Origin: Numida meleagris
Lineage: Eukaryota; Chordata; Aves; Galliformes; Numididae
Length of the DNA stretch: 64,000 bases
Reading direction: 5' to 3'
NCBI RefSeq assembly: GCF_002078875.1
Contig: NC_034411.1
Location: 53,538,486-53,602,485, forward strand
A program made the translations under genes and the position numbers. The notes beneath the pieces were generated by a model. It was not told the origin of the DNA. It did no database searches and saw nothing but the letters and a program-made list of their open reading frames with translations. Below are positions 22,701 to 36,520 of this stretch, piece by piece (within the stretch, counting starts at the first letter, position 1; the number at the start of each line of letters is the position of its first letter).

Positions 22701-25700
22701 CTGCTAAAATAATGAAGTATATATCTTATTTAATATTCCAACCAGTTCAAGTTTCCAGTAAAACATTCATTGTTATCAATGGGTTTCATACTCCACTTCA
22801 GAAAGGCAGGTTGCCAGCTTATACTTGCTTGTGCAGCAGTTACTGAGTTCATGATTCTTCAGCATGTGTTGCCTGAGATGGATGATCATGCTGAAATGCT
22901 GTATTTTGCTCTTCTTCCACCTTTTAGTCAAGGTTACCTGGAAAACTGATGACCTGTGCATATCCTTGACACCTGACAGTCTAGGAAGGTACAGAATGAC
23001 AGAACAGGACTTTGAGATTGATAAAGTGTTAGAAGGATCCAGCTCATCAAACATCTTGTTGGTGACATAAAAGAAAAGAGAGAGCAAGCCAGCTGTAAAG
23101 CAACTGTGCATTCTCCTTGTTTGCTCACGGCTGACACACAAGTATTTGGTACTTTCTCAGCAACTTCTTGCCTGACATGCCCTGCAATAACTTTTAAGCT
23201 TTTTGTAATTGTTTGGCAAATGAGTTAGGAAGAACAGTACTAAACACAGGAATTTTCTTTTCCAAGCTCTGGTTGATGAAATAGTCCCCAGCCTTAAAAC
23301 ACTGGCTATTCTTCTTGCTTACTCTACTGGATGATCTTGCCGTGATCAAAGATTGCACCACTTTTCTTCCACCATATTTAGCTTGTGTAGACACTGGGAG
23401 AACTCTCATGTTCCATGTGAATTCCCTAATACCAGCAAAATTGCTCACTTGGTACTGCTGGATACTGGGAGACTTCTTTATGCTACTTATTCTGCACAAA
23501 ATTTGTTCTAAGGTCTGTGTGAAACACACCAATGTAGAGAAATAGTCACCACTGATCTCTTTCCAACAGAAAGACTAGACAAAATAGCTCTGCGTAAATG
23601 TATTTCCTACCTTAAAAATCTTCTTAAATGCAACACTTAAGGTGCCTGACAGGTTTGTAGAAAAAAATACTGAGATGGAAATCCACTGTCAACTACTACG
23701 GCCAGTGTGGTCCTTCTCAGTGCACAAAAGAGATCATGAGGCATTTTGAGAGAAACAGACCTTGTCCAGGTAGCATGGAAGAAGCACTGGAGGAATGAAC
23801 ATAGATCCAAATGCAGTTTTTATATGATTCCAATCCCATTTCTTCATAATTTAACTGGCTTTAAGATTTAAGAATTTTACAGGACCCTCTTCCCTGAGAA
23901 ATAGAAGATTCACAGGAGAGAGTGAGTCTCTTGCTTCAGTTGTTGCTATTTTGTGCTGGTGTGGTAGCTTGAGGTACAAATAGGGAGCAGGAGACCCATG
24001 CTAGCGGAGCACAAGCACAAAACAGAAAGGTGGCCCTGTCACTGGGTAACTTACTCACTGGCTATCCTATAAGGCAGGTGGGAGAACAAATGATGAGGAG
24101 AAAAAAATATGAGAAAAAGTAATATTTGCTAGTTATTAAAACAACAATACGACATCCTAGGATTTTACTTACATTGTCCTGTATACATTTTTGTGAGGTG
24201 GAATTCCCCTCCATTCTAAGCAAGCAACTCCAGTCTTCATGTAAAAAGCAAACACACCTCAATTAATGTAGAAAAGCATCTGAACACATCTTGTTTCCAT
24301 CTGCATGACCTTCAGCAAGTCTTTATTTATTGAGCATTAACATCTAACATCGTATGTCTCAGTTTACTCTTTCAGGTAATGAGTATAATGTGCTTTTTGC
24401 TGCTCAAGGTTGAACTTGCTTAATAGATTACATTAGATGCTTGCAGGCAAGCTACTGCACAACTGGAAATCACTGCCACAAAAGTTTTTTCCTATAATTT
24501 CAATTCAAAACATTTGCTTTAAATATTTTAATCATAGATAACCATGATCTGTAGTAAAACACATTTTAGCCTCAGAAAACAATTACTGGCAACCAAAAAA
24601 AAAGGTGAACAGGGACTACTAACGTGTCTTCTAATGCTATAGGAACACAGATGATATTGCAGACAGCTGATGTTGATTTCAGAATATCAGCACAAAATAG
24701 AATTATTCTCTCTGGTTCTATGAAGGGTGCTGAACAGCTGATTTTTCCCTGGTTCAGCAATTCCCAATACTCCAACTGCTTTGGGAGTATCCAGTTTGCA
24801 TAATCACTCTGAAGTAATTGAGAGCTGAGATCTATACCATGCTACCTTTCAGAGTGCTTTAAGAAGAAAAAAAATAAATTTGTATATTAGTGGAGTTTTG
24901 TAGACATATCTGAAGGTTTCTAAGACTGAATTTTACAAATACATCTTTCTGTACACCCCTTTTCAAACCTATGGTCCAAGTTAGGGACCAAATTTATCTC
25001 TCACAATAAATATGGCTTGCACAATTGCATTTTTTATGTACACAAAATGAAGATTTGCTATATTCTATTAAAGTCATTGACATTGGTGTCACTTCTGTCG
25101 TACTTGTCTATCAGCTCCAAATAATATAAAAGTCACTCTCATTCAATCTTTTCTTTGTTCATCCTTCTATCTATCGCGATTTATTTCTCTCCTTTGTTTT
25201 TACTCATTTGGTCTCCCAAAAGGTAGCATGTTTAAGAAGGAAATTCTTCCTGGGCTACTAGAAAAACCTTACCCACACATACAACTAAAACTGTTCAACT
25301 GTTTTAATCTGTTAATGCCAATATACCTTTCTCACCCTTTTGCATTTTCCCTGCAGTGATTCTTTTTCCAGGCATGTCTTAAAATAGGTCATTGGTGTTT
25401 ACACCAGCAGCCGATTTAGACATTGCACAGTAGTACTGCCAGCTCTGCAAGTCACTGTGTGGTTCTTCCTCAACTAACAGTTCATCAGCTACTCTGTAAT
25501 TATCCTATAAAATAAGGGTCTCATTACAACTCATTTCACTATTGTTGCCTCTATTATTTCTCTTTCTGCATGCCTTTAACTTCCAGCACAAATGGCACCA
25601 TCGCTTCCAAGTTTCATTTAAGTATTATCTCAATCTGTGTCCTTACCATTGTATCAGCCACTGCTCTTCCAACCCGTGTTCTTAGCTAAGTTAGTCATTA

Positions 25701-27180
25701 CCTTAGCACTGCTCAGCCCCTCATACCCTCAGCTTCCTTTGGATTGTCAGCAGAATTCAGACCTCATCTTTTTCAGAGAAAGATGTTTGGATCCTATTTG
25801 GAGATGCTTTACTGCCCGTGTGCAGCTCCTATAACTGAGAGAGCTAGTCTTCAATTTCTGATTTGCTTTGTTCTCCATTCTGCTCACCAGCAGGTGTTCC
25901 TCGTGAAATCAATGGGAGCTCCACATACAGAGCAGCTGCAGGGCCAAGCTCTTAGTAAGTCTTTTCCTTTCCTAATTTTTTGCAAGCCAGATCAAGCAGC
26001 AGTCTTAAAAAAAGAAAAAAAAAGTGTTATATATCAATAATAAAACTAGTGCAAGTGAATGTTACTAGCAAACTGAAGGGGCTAGAAAAGGGAAGGAAAG
26101 AGGAAAAGCACCTTTATACAAGTCAGTTTACACTATCTTACAGGAATAGATAACTTTCTTCTCTGTAAGTCATTCTTGACTGATGTACAGTCTGATATGT
26201 GATTTACACTGTGATTGCATCTGAATAGAGCCCAGAGATTTCCCCTGGTAGGATCACAGAATGTCCAGGGTAGATAGTTGGCTGGGCCCAACTCTACTCC
26301 CACTATCTTTTGATAAAAGGTCACTTCTAGCTGGAGGGACATCACTTTTAGATTAGATTAAAAATAAACAGTTTCAGTATGTAGTACTTTTTAAAAGTTT
26401 CAGACTAGGTTTTATGTTAGCTTAAAATGGTGTAACTCAGCAGCAACTTCACTGCAGTATAACTGGAATCAGATAACACTGCTCTTTTCCTTCCTAATAA
26501 ATTATCCGAATATAGTGGAAGGTTATTTCCAAACTGCAGAGGTGCATTCAGGTGTGACTACATGCCTCACCTGAGGGATTCCTTTACCTCATGTGTCATT
26601 TTTCATGTGAATCTCTTCTCCATTTTGCCAAACTCTTCAAATAGCACATAGCATAATGTATTTATGGAGAGTCTATCTCTTGGGCAAGCTGAAGCAGTGG
26701 AAATTGCCTGTAGAAAATTGAAACCCTGATAATTGATTTTGCTTGCTCTTAAGGTTTCAAAAGACTTGAATCTTTCCAGGAATAAATCAAAAACTGTTTA
26801 GTAGCAAACCACGGGGAATTCCTCCAGATTCTTAGACTGGTTTCCTCGCCAAAACTCAGAAATTATATTCTTACTGATGTAGATTAAGAATTAAATTATT
26901 TGCTTAAATTAGTTATGTCTAATGCCTATTGGGATTTTCTGTGTCACCTAATTTGGCTGTGTTATTAACTGCCATTTGTAGCCAGGATCTTCGAGTTGTA
27001 AAGATGAAACCTGGCAAACCTTAGGTATATGATAAACCCTTCAGGCCATAAAATCTTATTAGAAGGCAAATCACAACCTCTCAACCCTTTTGAGATTGAT
27101 TTGGAGCTAGGAAATCTGGAGAAAAATGATGCTGTATGGAGCACCTGCTTTGTGCATGCAAATGTAAACATCTTTTCTCC

Positions 27181-27205
27181 TTTTTTTTTTTTTTTTTTTT
27201 TTTTT
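27181..27205. repeat. T25 homopolymer
   Basis: An uninterrupted run of 25 T. It could be the reverse complement of a poly(A) tail of a retroposed sequence lying on the minus strand, but no target-site duplication or parent sequence was recognised. Confidence 0.8.
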
Positions 27206-30200
27206 CCACATAGGACTCAGCAGGGGAGAAATGATTCCCAAGAGGTGTCCGTGCAAAATGTCTGCTTGGTCCAGATGTTTACAACACTTCTATAGAAGTA
27301 AATTAAACCCAGCGGAGATCAGTCTTGACAGACCTGGCACTGGGACCTCATAGGATTCTTCTCACAGCACTCTGTTCCCACAGCAGGGGAACACTGCCAG
27401 ACTCAACAAGCTTCTGACTTCTACACCACTGCATACGTAACACTGTGCTTTTGTGTCTCAAGACCTTTGTGAGAGCTATGTCTGAACCACATTATTCCTA
27501 TACGTTATACTTTCATTATATATCCTACATATATGCATGTTACTATACGTATGGTTTATTATCATGGTATAAGTGTGTTATGCAAATGTACAGTAGCACA
27601 GGGATATTATGGTACATAATGGTTTAAACAGAATGGATCAATTTTATTTTCAGTATAATGAGGTGAAACAGTAGAAGACAGGAGACCTGGGGAGGCTCTC
27701 TCACTGTCCTGCAGGCCTAACCAGTCTATATGGCTTCCAGTGGTTGTCACGGTTCCTGCAGAAATAAAACTTTCATTTAGGAGGAAAATGAAAAACCCTT
27801 AAAGGTTTTTAAGAGACTTTAACTAACACAGTACTGTCTGGAGGCAGAGTCCGCATTTTTTTAAAAGACCTTAAACATTTAAGAGGGTTACTCTAAACTT
27901 GAACTTAGATCTTTCACCAAAACCTCCCCATGGCACACAGAAGGAATACCCCGTCCTCCCAAACAGCTGTTTCAATGCCAGAGACTTTAGTGTTGATGGG
28001 AGAGGGGAGCATCAGTGAGTAAGAGCTGAACGTTCCAAGTGAGGAAAATGGTCTTTGGAAAGAAAAAGATACAAATAAAAAGGGGGGAGGGGAAAGAAAA
28101 CCAGAAGGCTTTAATAACAATGGCTTAATAGTAAATTAGTCCTTCTACTTGGTGAGGCTGAATTCACTGAATGTCACATAGAAAAAAATGAGAAATTTAG
28201 GTGAAAATGTACTCGTTATTTTCCGCCTGGTAAGCATATTTCTTCAGTAGCTTTATGCTGATGATGATTATGTTTAATCCAGAAATAAGCTACAACATGA
28301 GCAGTTTCCATGTAAAATTACCAAAGACATAGGTGAAAATGCCACAATACTGGTTGTGGATACATAATCCATCTCATGAAAGACAGTTGAAATTCAGCCT
28401 TACTACATTAGATTATCAAGAAGTGGTCTGTCATTAAAATGGGAAACATACGTTTCTTTCTTGCGGATTAGTGAAAACTTTTCTTTCTCTTTCCCTAAAC
28501 AGGGACATAAAAAGCCCTAGGCATTCCAAAAGCAGAAACCTCCGAAGCAGTGCAGGTTTCATAGAGAGCACTTGCAGCATGTTCTTTCTCCAGGTTTCAA
28601 CATAGCTCAGCACATGTAACCATCCCAGCATGGAGATTCAGAATGCTTGCTGTTCTCAGCATGCACACTGACTGCATGACAGGTTCAACATGCTGCTGTA
28701 ATGTCTCCCTCTCTATTCTTAAGATGGTTGTTTCTATTCACAGGCCAAACTCTAGCAGATCCCTTTTACAATCATTGGGATCTGCATATACATGCTACTT
28801 ACATGCTCAGGAGCAAGCATTTTATTTGCCTCTTTCCATTCCCTGTTTTCCTTATCGCATCAATGAGAATAATTCAAGACACATAGCTTTGGATTTCTTG
28901 TAGCTAATATTTATAAGGATGGCTCTGTCTAATTTCCTTATCGAGTTATCGGTGCTCTCCAACATCTTCAATACATGACAAAATGAGTGCAAAAATGAGT
29001 GAACACATAATAGTCTTACCATAGTGAAAGAACTGGTGATGCAGAACTTGTCTTGCCTTCTGCTTACCAAGGAGTGGGCAACTTTCTGCAACTCAGCTGT
29101 TGCTTAGCTCTTGGTAAATCAGTTGTTCATTTTGATCACAGAAAGGAAAATGAAGAAGGGGCTGGAGCAGAATTCTCCAGTCAAAACAGAATGAGCCCAA
29201 GAAGCCTGTACACTCTTATCTTCACTTATATTCAGTTCGCTCACTGTGCCGTATCACAAACAACCACAGAGTTTTATCTTCTCTCAAAACATGCCCAGCC
29301 AGTTTCCAATCCCTCCGAAAGATTCCCAGCATTTCAAGCACCTTTTCTTTGTCCTTAAACCTATGACTTCCTTAAGAGCACTGCTGAGCCACCACCAGTG
29401 TCTGAAGAAGGTTTAAAGAATTGTTTTTTCTTTAAGCCACGTAGTCCATGCGTCCTCAGATAATATGAGCTGCCTTTTCCAAGCAGGTAACTATCTCCAC
29501 AAAGGAAGACCTTTAGTCCTCTGAAGAGAAAGACGAGGATGCTCTCAACATATCAAACATCTCCGAGCCAGTACTTCTTGATATTGAGCTGCCCAGTGCT
29601 GTACTCTCTTACATCCTCATGAATCAGATATTGTTACAAAGCATTTCCAGATCCTCCAGTGCCACACAATGGGTCAATTTAAGAAATTACTCGGAATCAG
29701 TGTAGTATATACTTATTTTTCCTCCTATTGTTGCTCTGAGCTTCATTATTTTCCACTGGAGCCAAAGTCCTATTTCTCTTCTCATAGCACTGCCTGCCAC
29801 CTCCAGCACCAGCCTATCACTTCCCAGTTGTTTGCATTTTTGTGCATTAAACTGACCTACATCTCTCCCTAGAGAGTAAGCAGCAGATGGTCCTTAGGCC
29901 ATCTGGCATCTCAAGATGCTGCCTGAGCGACTTGTGGGCCACAGCAGTGGGAGATGCTGGTCACTGGATAAACAGCATGCAGCTGAACTCCCTGGGGAGT
30001 GCTTGGCTGTTTATACACACAACTTCAGGCCAGAGTGAGCCTGCACGGTAACATGAAGAAAGTAGGTCAGGCAGGTTACCTTGGCAGCAACAAAAACATT
30101 TATTTGAGAGCTCCTAGATTCAAAGGGAGGACTGCATCAGCTATCTCTCCTAGCATTCCAGTGGAAGAAATGGGTCCATTCACTTGAGGGATACTGTGGT

Positions 30201-30221
30201 GGCTGGGGTTGGATTATTTGC

Positions 30222-30585
30222 CCCATGAGGTGGCTGGGGAAGGTGGGATGTTCAGCCTGGAGAAGCAAGAGCTTTGAGGGCTACAAACTGCAGCTCCACA
30301 GTACCCACAAGGAGGTTAACAAGAAGACAGATATAGGCTCTCCATAGGGGTGTAAGGTGGAAGGACAAGAAGCTGAAACAAGGAGGTTCAAACTAGATAT
30401 AAGGAGAAACTTTTTCACCATGAGGACAGTCAAGAAGGAGGACAGGTTGCCCAAGAGGTCACACAGCTTAATACTAAGACTTAATACAGGCCTTGAGAGA
30501 CCTGGTCTGAGCTCATAGCTTAGCTTGCTTTGAGCAAGAGGTTGGACGAGAGACCTCCAGTGGTCCTCCTGTAAGTCTATGGCCA
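30222..30585 (+). mobile_element. CR1 LINE fragment, diverged
   Basis: Sense-strand CR1: ATGTTCAGCCTGGAGAAG (the FSLEK segment of ORF2), CTAGATATAAGGAGAAACTTTTT, then GACCTGGTCTGAGC and GTTGGACGAGAGACCTCC blocks. It lacks the terminal ATTCT repeats and has several indels, so it is an older copy than its neighbours. Confidence 0.8.
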
Positions 30586-33500
30586 CAAATGGTTCAGGTT
30601 TATAACACATCCAGCCCAGATCCCAGGCTGTAAAGGGCAGTCACAGGTGCAAGCGCACACTGTGGAAAGCTACCCCAGTCTTCCTGGGGTAGACAGAAGA
30701 CTTAGACAGAGTTTGACCAGTCCGTGCTTAATAAAGATAAATTTCACAGAGGACAACACATCAAATCCTTGACGGACTAAGTCTTAGCTTTCAAGAGTAG
30801 CAGCTGTATATGAATCCTTCCTGTATCTCTTCTTTCTAAGGGCCTGAGTCTCTGACCTCTTGTGCTATCTCTGTCAGAGAAGGGAATAGCCAACATAGCT
30901 AGGTTATGCTGCCAACTAGCAGGCAGCCTCCCTGCTCGCCTATCAGAGCCAGTCCCCTGCACAGTGTGCATTCGGGCTCTGCAGTGGTTGTTCCTGCTGT
31001 GTCACTCTGTCCTTCCTCCTTGCTTGGTCTTCTTGGTGGCAGGATTATAATCCAGTGTCCTGTTGCTGTCGTGCTCTGGTTTGAGCTTTCTGCCTGACTT
31101 CTGCCTGCACTTCTCTTTGCTCTGGTAAGTCTGACAAACAGCTTCCCTGCTGTCACTGCTGGTGGCATGGCACAAGGACTTTAATCTAAGTGCTTCCTTT
31201 TGAGACAGTCAACCCACTTTCCTTGGAATAGCCTTAAAAGCCTGGGCACTGTGTGGCACGTGCAGAAAACAGGTGAGCATGGGAGCCCATTGGTGAAAGG
31301 AAGAAATGCTCTAATGAGTGACCAAAAAAATGTAAGCTGACTTGGGAGAGCTGGCTTTTGGGTGCAAATAGGAGCTATGGCTGTGACAACAAAAACTGAT
31401 GAGATGCCACATGAAACACAAGACAGTCTCTGGGTCAGAAAGACTCTGGGTCCGGGCTTTCTCTATGCCTGCAAGAAAACATGCCACCAAGCGACCTGTT
31501 TGGTTTGGTTTTGTACTAGAAAATTGTGCATAAATCACAATGCTATTCAACTGCAGCATGTAGTTGATAAAGCTGATTTTGTCATAGCATTCTGAAGTAA
31601 TATTTAGAACAGCCTTTAGGCTATAAGAAGGCACTTCTGTATTTCTGGAGGGTAATTGGAGCTACACCAGTGCTGGCCATTTCAGAGTTTAATGTTTGCT
31701 TCTTTGAGGTGTTACTGTAGTTCAGTCTGGTGTTATGCTGAAGTAAAGCTTTAGGTTTTATTGGCATATGCAGTCTGGTGTAATTATACAGAATACTTTG
31801 TTTTAGGGAACTTATATGTGTATGTGAATTTTGAGCAAAAAGTGTGAAATACTATTCCCTGTTTTAGAAGTGCTTAAAATAACTCCTGGCTGCAGAGCAG
31901 GTGCCATGTGTCTTTCTGTTGGATACATGGGGAGGCAGGTGCTAAATATAGGCGAATTAGTAAACCCTCCAGAAGTTCAGGCTGCAAGAAGGGAAGGACA
32001 AAGAAATTCCTGTGAGAAGGAAGGGTAAGTGCTCTGTTCAAAAGCAATAAACAAAATTCTGTGACAGCACACAAGCCCAAGCTAAGGACCTGTGTTTTTA
32101 TGCTGTCTGTGCTGGGATAGAGCCTCCTGTTGCAGCCGCAGCTTCACCCAAGCAGTGTGAGGTGGACGGGCGTGACGCACTGTGAGGGGTGGTTTGTCCA
32201 GCAGCAGCAACACACCTCGTGCATCTCTCTTAAATCAGGCATGGACTCTTGCTTGACCAGCCTTTTGCTTTGGAAGCACTGACAGATACCAAAGCGCGGT
32301 GAACACAGATTGTGACGTACCTGTGAAATACTAAGGGATATGGTCAGATCTAAACCAACTCAACACGTTACCTGACAGAACGTGCACACTTCTTTCTGTT
32401 GCCTATGCCTATGCTGTGTGGTTGCCCCATTTGTGCATCCTCTCATCCTACCTGCTGAGTGTGTCAGCCCCGGTCTCACTGCAGGACAGCAGGTCTTGCC
32501 ATGACTCCTCCTACAGAAATGCATTGGCCTGTGCCTGGCATCTGTCCCCTCCCACCCGAGGCTGGGGCAGTGTTCCAAGGAGGTCCATCTTTCTCTAGGA
32601 TTATGCCAAGTGTTTACTGAGGGAGGAGAGGAATGGAGAAGAGGCTCTGTGACAGCCAGCACAGAGAGGCAGTAAGCTCTCAGGGTGCTTCCTGGCGGAG
32701 GAAGACCATCCCTACAGCTAGGCCCTGGATCTTCCTGGCTAGGTAGCAGAGAGCTGCATTGCCAACACCTCCTCCCAGCTGTGACTTGCAATGCTGTCCC
32801 CACAGACTCCAGCCTGGTTTTCTCTAACTTTGCTGATGATGGGGACAAGTTTAGGGTTTCACACTCACGCTCAGAATCAAAGTGAAACACACACACACCT
32901 AGGGTCTGGGCTTGAAAGTTAGACTGGCTATCTCAAGCAGACACAGAGCTAAAAACTGCAGGGCTGATGTAGAAACAACATTGTATGGTTGTATTATTTT
33001 CCCAATCAAAGGAATATCTGTAGGCAGCAACTACAACTGTCAGGGATCAAACTTACATGGAAAAAGTCAGGGCTGAGAAAGATACTAATCTCTAGGCTGT
33101 AGAATGGGTCCAGGGTTTGGGAGTGCAGGAGGAAAAGAGTAAACAAGACCCGACACTCAGTGTCAGTCAGATGACTGGTCAGTCCTACCCATCACCATAA
33201 AATGAGCTAAGGCCCTATCGAAAATTGAAGTATGTAGAGACAACAATGACAGCAGTAGGAGTCACAGAAGCCAACAGGCAGATAATCAAAAACTAGGCTC
33301 TGTCTCCCTTCCCTCAGTCTGCTGGAAGTTAAGGAGCTGAGGAATTTCTCTGCTGGGATCAGTCACCTAATTTTTAGACATTACAGTGTCTGAGACAGCA
33401 TTAATGTAAACACTTTGGGACTTCGTTAGACTGGCACTGTAAGTCTTTTATGGCCTGATAAGACAGAACTCCTGATGCATATCAAGGTTAAACAGTTTGG

Positions 33501-36149
33501 AGCAAGAGCAGGACCGGGGATTACTGCAGTAAAATTTCCCAGCGCCAAAGGCTGTTTTCAGAAGATGAGAGCTGCTCTGTCTTCCTGAATATAAACTCTC
33601 TCACACTGTGGAATCCATTACACAAAACAAGGTGCTAAGTCTTAACAGACATTGTATTTGTGCTGAAAGCAGTTATCAGATCTCTGATTTAGCCTAAGGG
33701 AGCATGAAAGAAAACACTAAAATATTTGCTTGTCTGTGTAAACATGATCCCCAGTATGATACAGCAAGTGACAACCCTTGAGTCACTGGGTATTTCTGTG
33801 GTTTCTGTCTGCTTACCATTTCAGGCTGGTGGCCTTAGCCTCAGCACATGTAAATTGCTGTGGTTTCAGAAACTTATTATAACTAATCCCCTTCCAGTCA
33901 GGAATGATATAGATTATATCAGGGAAGATTTCCTGTGAGGTCAACTTTTGTTTTGTTTGTTTCCAAACATCCAGTTTCTCTTCAATTCACCCACGTGTTT
34001 CACTTATTACTGAGAAACTGTTTATAACTCAGTCGTCACTGATTTAGAGCCTACCGTGTTTGTAGGCAGACTCAGTGATTCACTTAGGAGGAAAACTTTA
34101 GCCAGATGGCGCTGCTTCGTGAGTGATGCTGTCAAGACTTGGAAGAGGGCCATGAGCCAGCAGGATGACATGGCTGATGGGAGCAGGGACTTCACCCCAA
34201 GGAGCCATGATATGGGTTAGGGTCAGGATTGGGTCTGTGGGGCAGTCAGGGACAGACACAGCCTGGAAATCCACCAGCACTTCCCCAGTGACAGGGCAGG
34301 TCCATGGTCAAACAGGGAAGCCCTGCTGGTGCGTTCAGGTCTGGGCCAGAGTCAAGGGAGGTTGAAGATGTACATGGATGTGTTTGGGACCTTGCTGTGA
34401 TGGAGGGGGCCAGTGGTATGGCCACAGCTGAAAAGCAGCACCCAAGGGAAAGCGGGGGCAAGTCCTGTCTTCTGGTGCTCTTCACAAGAGCTCCTAGTGG
34501 AGAAGAGCTGACTTGAGACACAGCCAGCCCACTTCACTTCTTCAACAAGACCTCAGGGGTCCACCCAGAGTCTTGACAGCAGGAACATCAACATGTGCCT
34601 TCTTACAAAGAGAAGGAGATAGGCAGAAGAGAAATTTGTCTTTGGGGATGAAGCATTTGTGATCTAATTCTCCTTCTGTGTCGAACATATTACAAAACAA
34701 CTTGGCTTAAATTGGGGATATATTTCATGAATTTTTTTTTCCTGTCTAGACAAGAACTGATGATCCTGGATTTTCTAGCTGATTGATCGCCAATTGCCAA
34801 TTATCTCAAATTAATGAGTACAATTGTAAATACTAGTCTGTACATGTCAGAAACAAAAACATATTTTGTGAAGCTTTTAGCTTAGCATTTACAATAATAT
34901 TACTGAACTGGAATCAATTGGCTGTCAATTAATGCTAGTTAAAACAAGATCACAAACTCTTGCCTAACCTGAAGTTACTTACCTAAATTGCACATGTAAG
35001 GTCTAATCTTTCAATATAAATTAAAGTCAATAGGACATCAAATCAGACTGATATGAGTTTACAATCACTTTTCAGACCATGCCAAAAGTAAGAAGGAAAG
35101 AGTCAGATGCGTCTGCCTGATGGGGTCCATGAGACCGTCTCCAACTGTCTTTCCAAGCCATTGCTGTTGGTGAGTTGTGGTTGGAGGACTACTGGGGCAT
35201 AGTTCTGTAGATACCAGTTTTCAGGCACATCCTGAGCCCCACTCAGACCTTTCAAATATAGTCCCACAGGTTTTAGAGATGATGAAACATAACATTTGAG
35301 TACCGTATCCATAAGCCTGATCAAATAACTCACCAGTCAAATCTTGAAAAATATTAGCCTTAATAGTGACAATCACTGCAGTACTGAGAAGTACTTTGAC
35401 TGGGAGACTTTAGCAGCAAACACTATGTTATATATTACAATAAATTACAACTCTGTTATCATATACCACCTTTGGCCAAGTTTGTTTATGATTCTGAAAG
35501 CTGCAGAAATTTAGACACCATAGAAAGTATACGTTACAGCCAACTGAACAGGAAACAAAATGCCTCTCAGTTAGCTCCATATTTTCAAAACAAGTTATCT
35601 TTTCCAAATTAAGAAAGCAGACTCCTTAGATCTGACAAAGCAATCTTCTTCCTGTTCTTTGTTTCCAGTAAGTACCTGACTGGCATTATTGTGAGTCATA
35701 CCATTACAAGAAGGAATGCTGAAACACATCATCTACCGCCTCACTGTGCTCACATCCACCGTTTGGTCTCCATCAACATTCAGCAAGCGTCGATCAGTGT
35801 GCCAATTTCATGCATTTGCTTCATCTGCACTTCCATGTCAGGCACCATTCTGTCAGTCTGCCCCTCTGCTGCCATCTGTCACAAGGCAACAAAGCGTAAT
35901 GGAATATTGGTGGGAAGGTTCAATCTCTTCTGCCATAGCACCAACATCCGCCTCTGATGTTGTGGGGAAACATGATTAAATAGAAGGCATTGCTTCCAGA
36001 GCAGCCCTCATAAAATATATAATATAGTTAGTGTATATAAAGTAACACCAATTATTTTAGTTTTTTATGTTTTTTATTAATGTATGTAAAAAAGAGAGCA
36101 ACAAAACCATAAAACTAGTGGGATATGTGACCTTGTTTCTTTGAAACTT

Positions 36150-36520
36150 ACACATCAGTCCAGTTTGATGGCAGTAGCTGCAGTTCTCAGTGAGCTCTCA
36201 AGTGTTCATCAGAGATTTTTGATGAAATTTTACTCTTCGTGTGTTTTGTCTTTGAAAATAGTTGTTCACAAATGTACATACTGCCAAAAAGCAATGATAT
36301 GAGTAAGGCATGACTGTGAAGTGATTTCTCTCTGGTAAGGGAGGGATTATGAAAGTCTGGTAGAGAGACATGATCAAATTATTGATTGCAACTCTGTATG
36401 TTTCATTTGAAAATTCACAAGTAATGTATTTATGTTGACTGAAAATGGAGTTGCAAATGAACCAAAAAATCAGTGATTTTTTGGCAATCTTAAAACCTAT
36501 TAGCAAATTCCTTTATCAAA
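36150..36520 (-). pseudogene. hAT-superfamily transposase fossil (C-terminal dimerisation region)
   Basis: On the minus strand, 36,288 to 36,262 read FGSMYICEQ, continuing LFSKTKHTKSK. 36,216-36,199 read ISDEHL, and after a one-base frameshift the strand gives LRTAATAIKLD. This order (F-G-S-x-Y-x-CEQ-x-FS, then SDEHL, then a leucine-rich tail) is the hallmark of the hAT C-terminal dimerisation domain as found in Charlie-type elements and in domesticated relatives such as GTF2IRD2 and ZBED proteins. The frame is broken by the shift and by stops, so it is not functional. The parent insertion may span about 35.7-36.84 kb: sequence around 35.87-35.98 kb and the GCATGCGGCCTGCATG-type block near 36.75 kb resemble flanks of bird hAT elements, with less certainty. 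I could not define terminal inverted repeats. Confidence 0.7.

Noticed and set aside
22776..23532. Two adjacent minus-strand open frames (112 and 121 codons)
   Set aside because: I considered a decayed coding gene because the two lie end to end, but found no known motif. The frames are separated by stops and nothing else supports it.
26250..26345. Possible CR1 tail (ATCACAGAATGTCC...)
   Set aside because: Only the first few bases resemble a CR1 end. The diagnostic GGAAGGGACC and TCCAACCC blocks are missing or too diverged.
32360..32896. 178-codon minus-strand open frame
   Set aside because: No recognisable domain or homologue and odd composition, in a GC-richer intergenic stretch. I saw no splice or promoter context supporting a gene.
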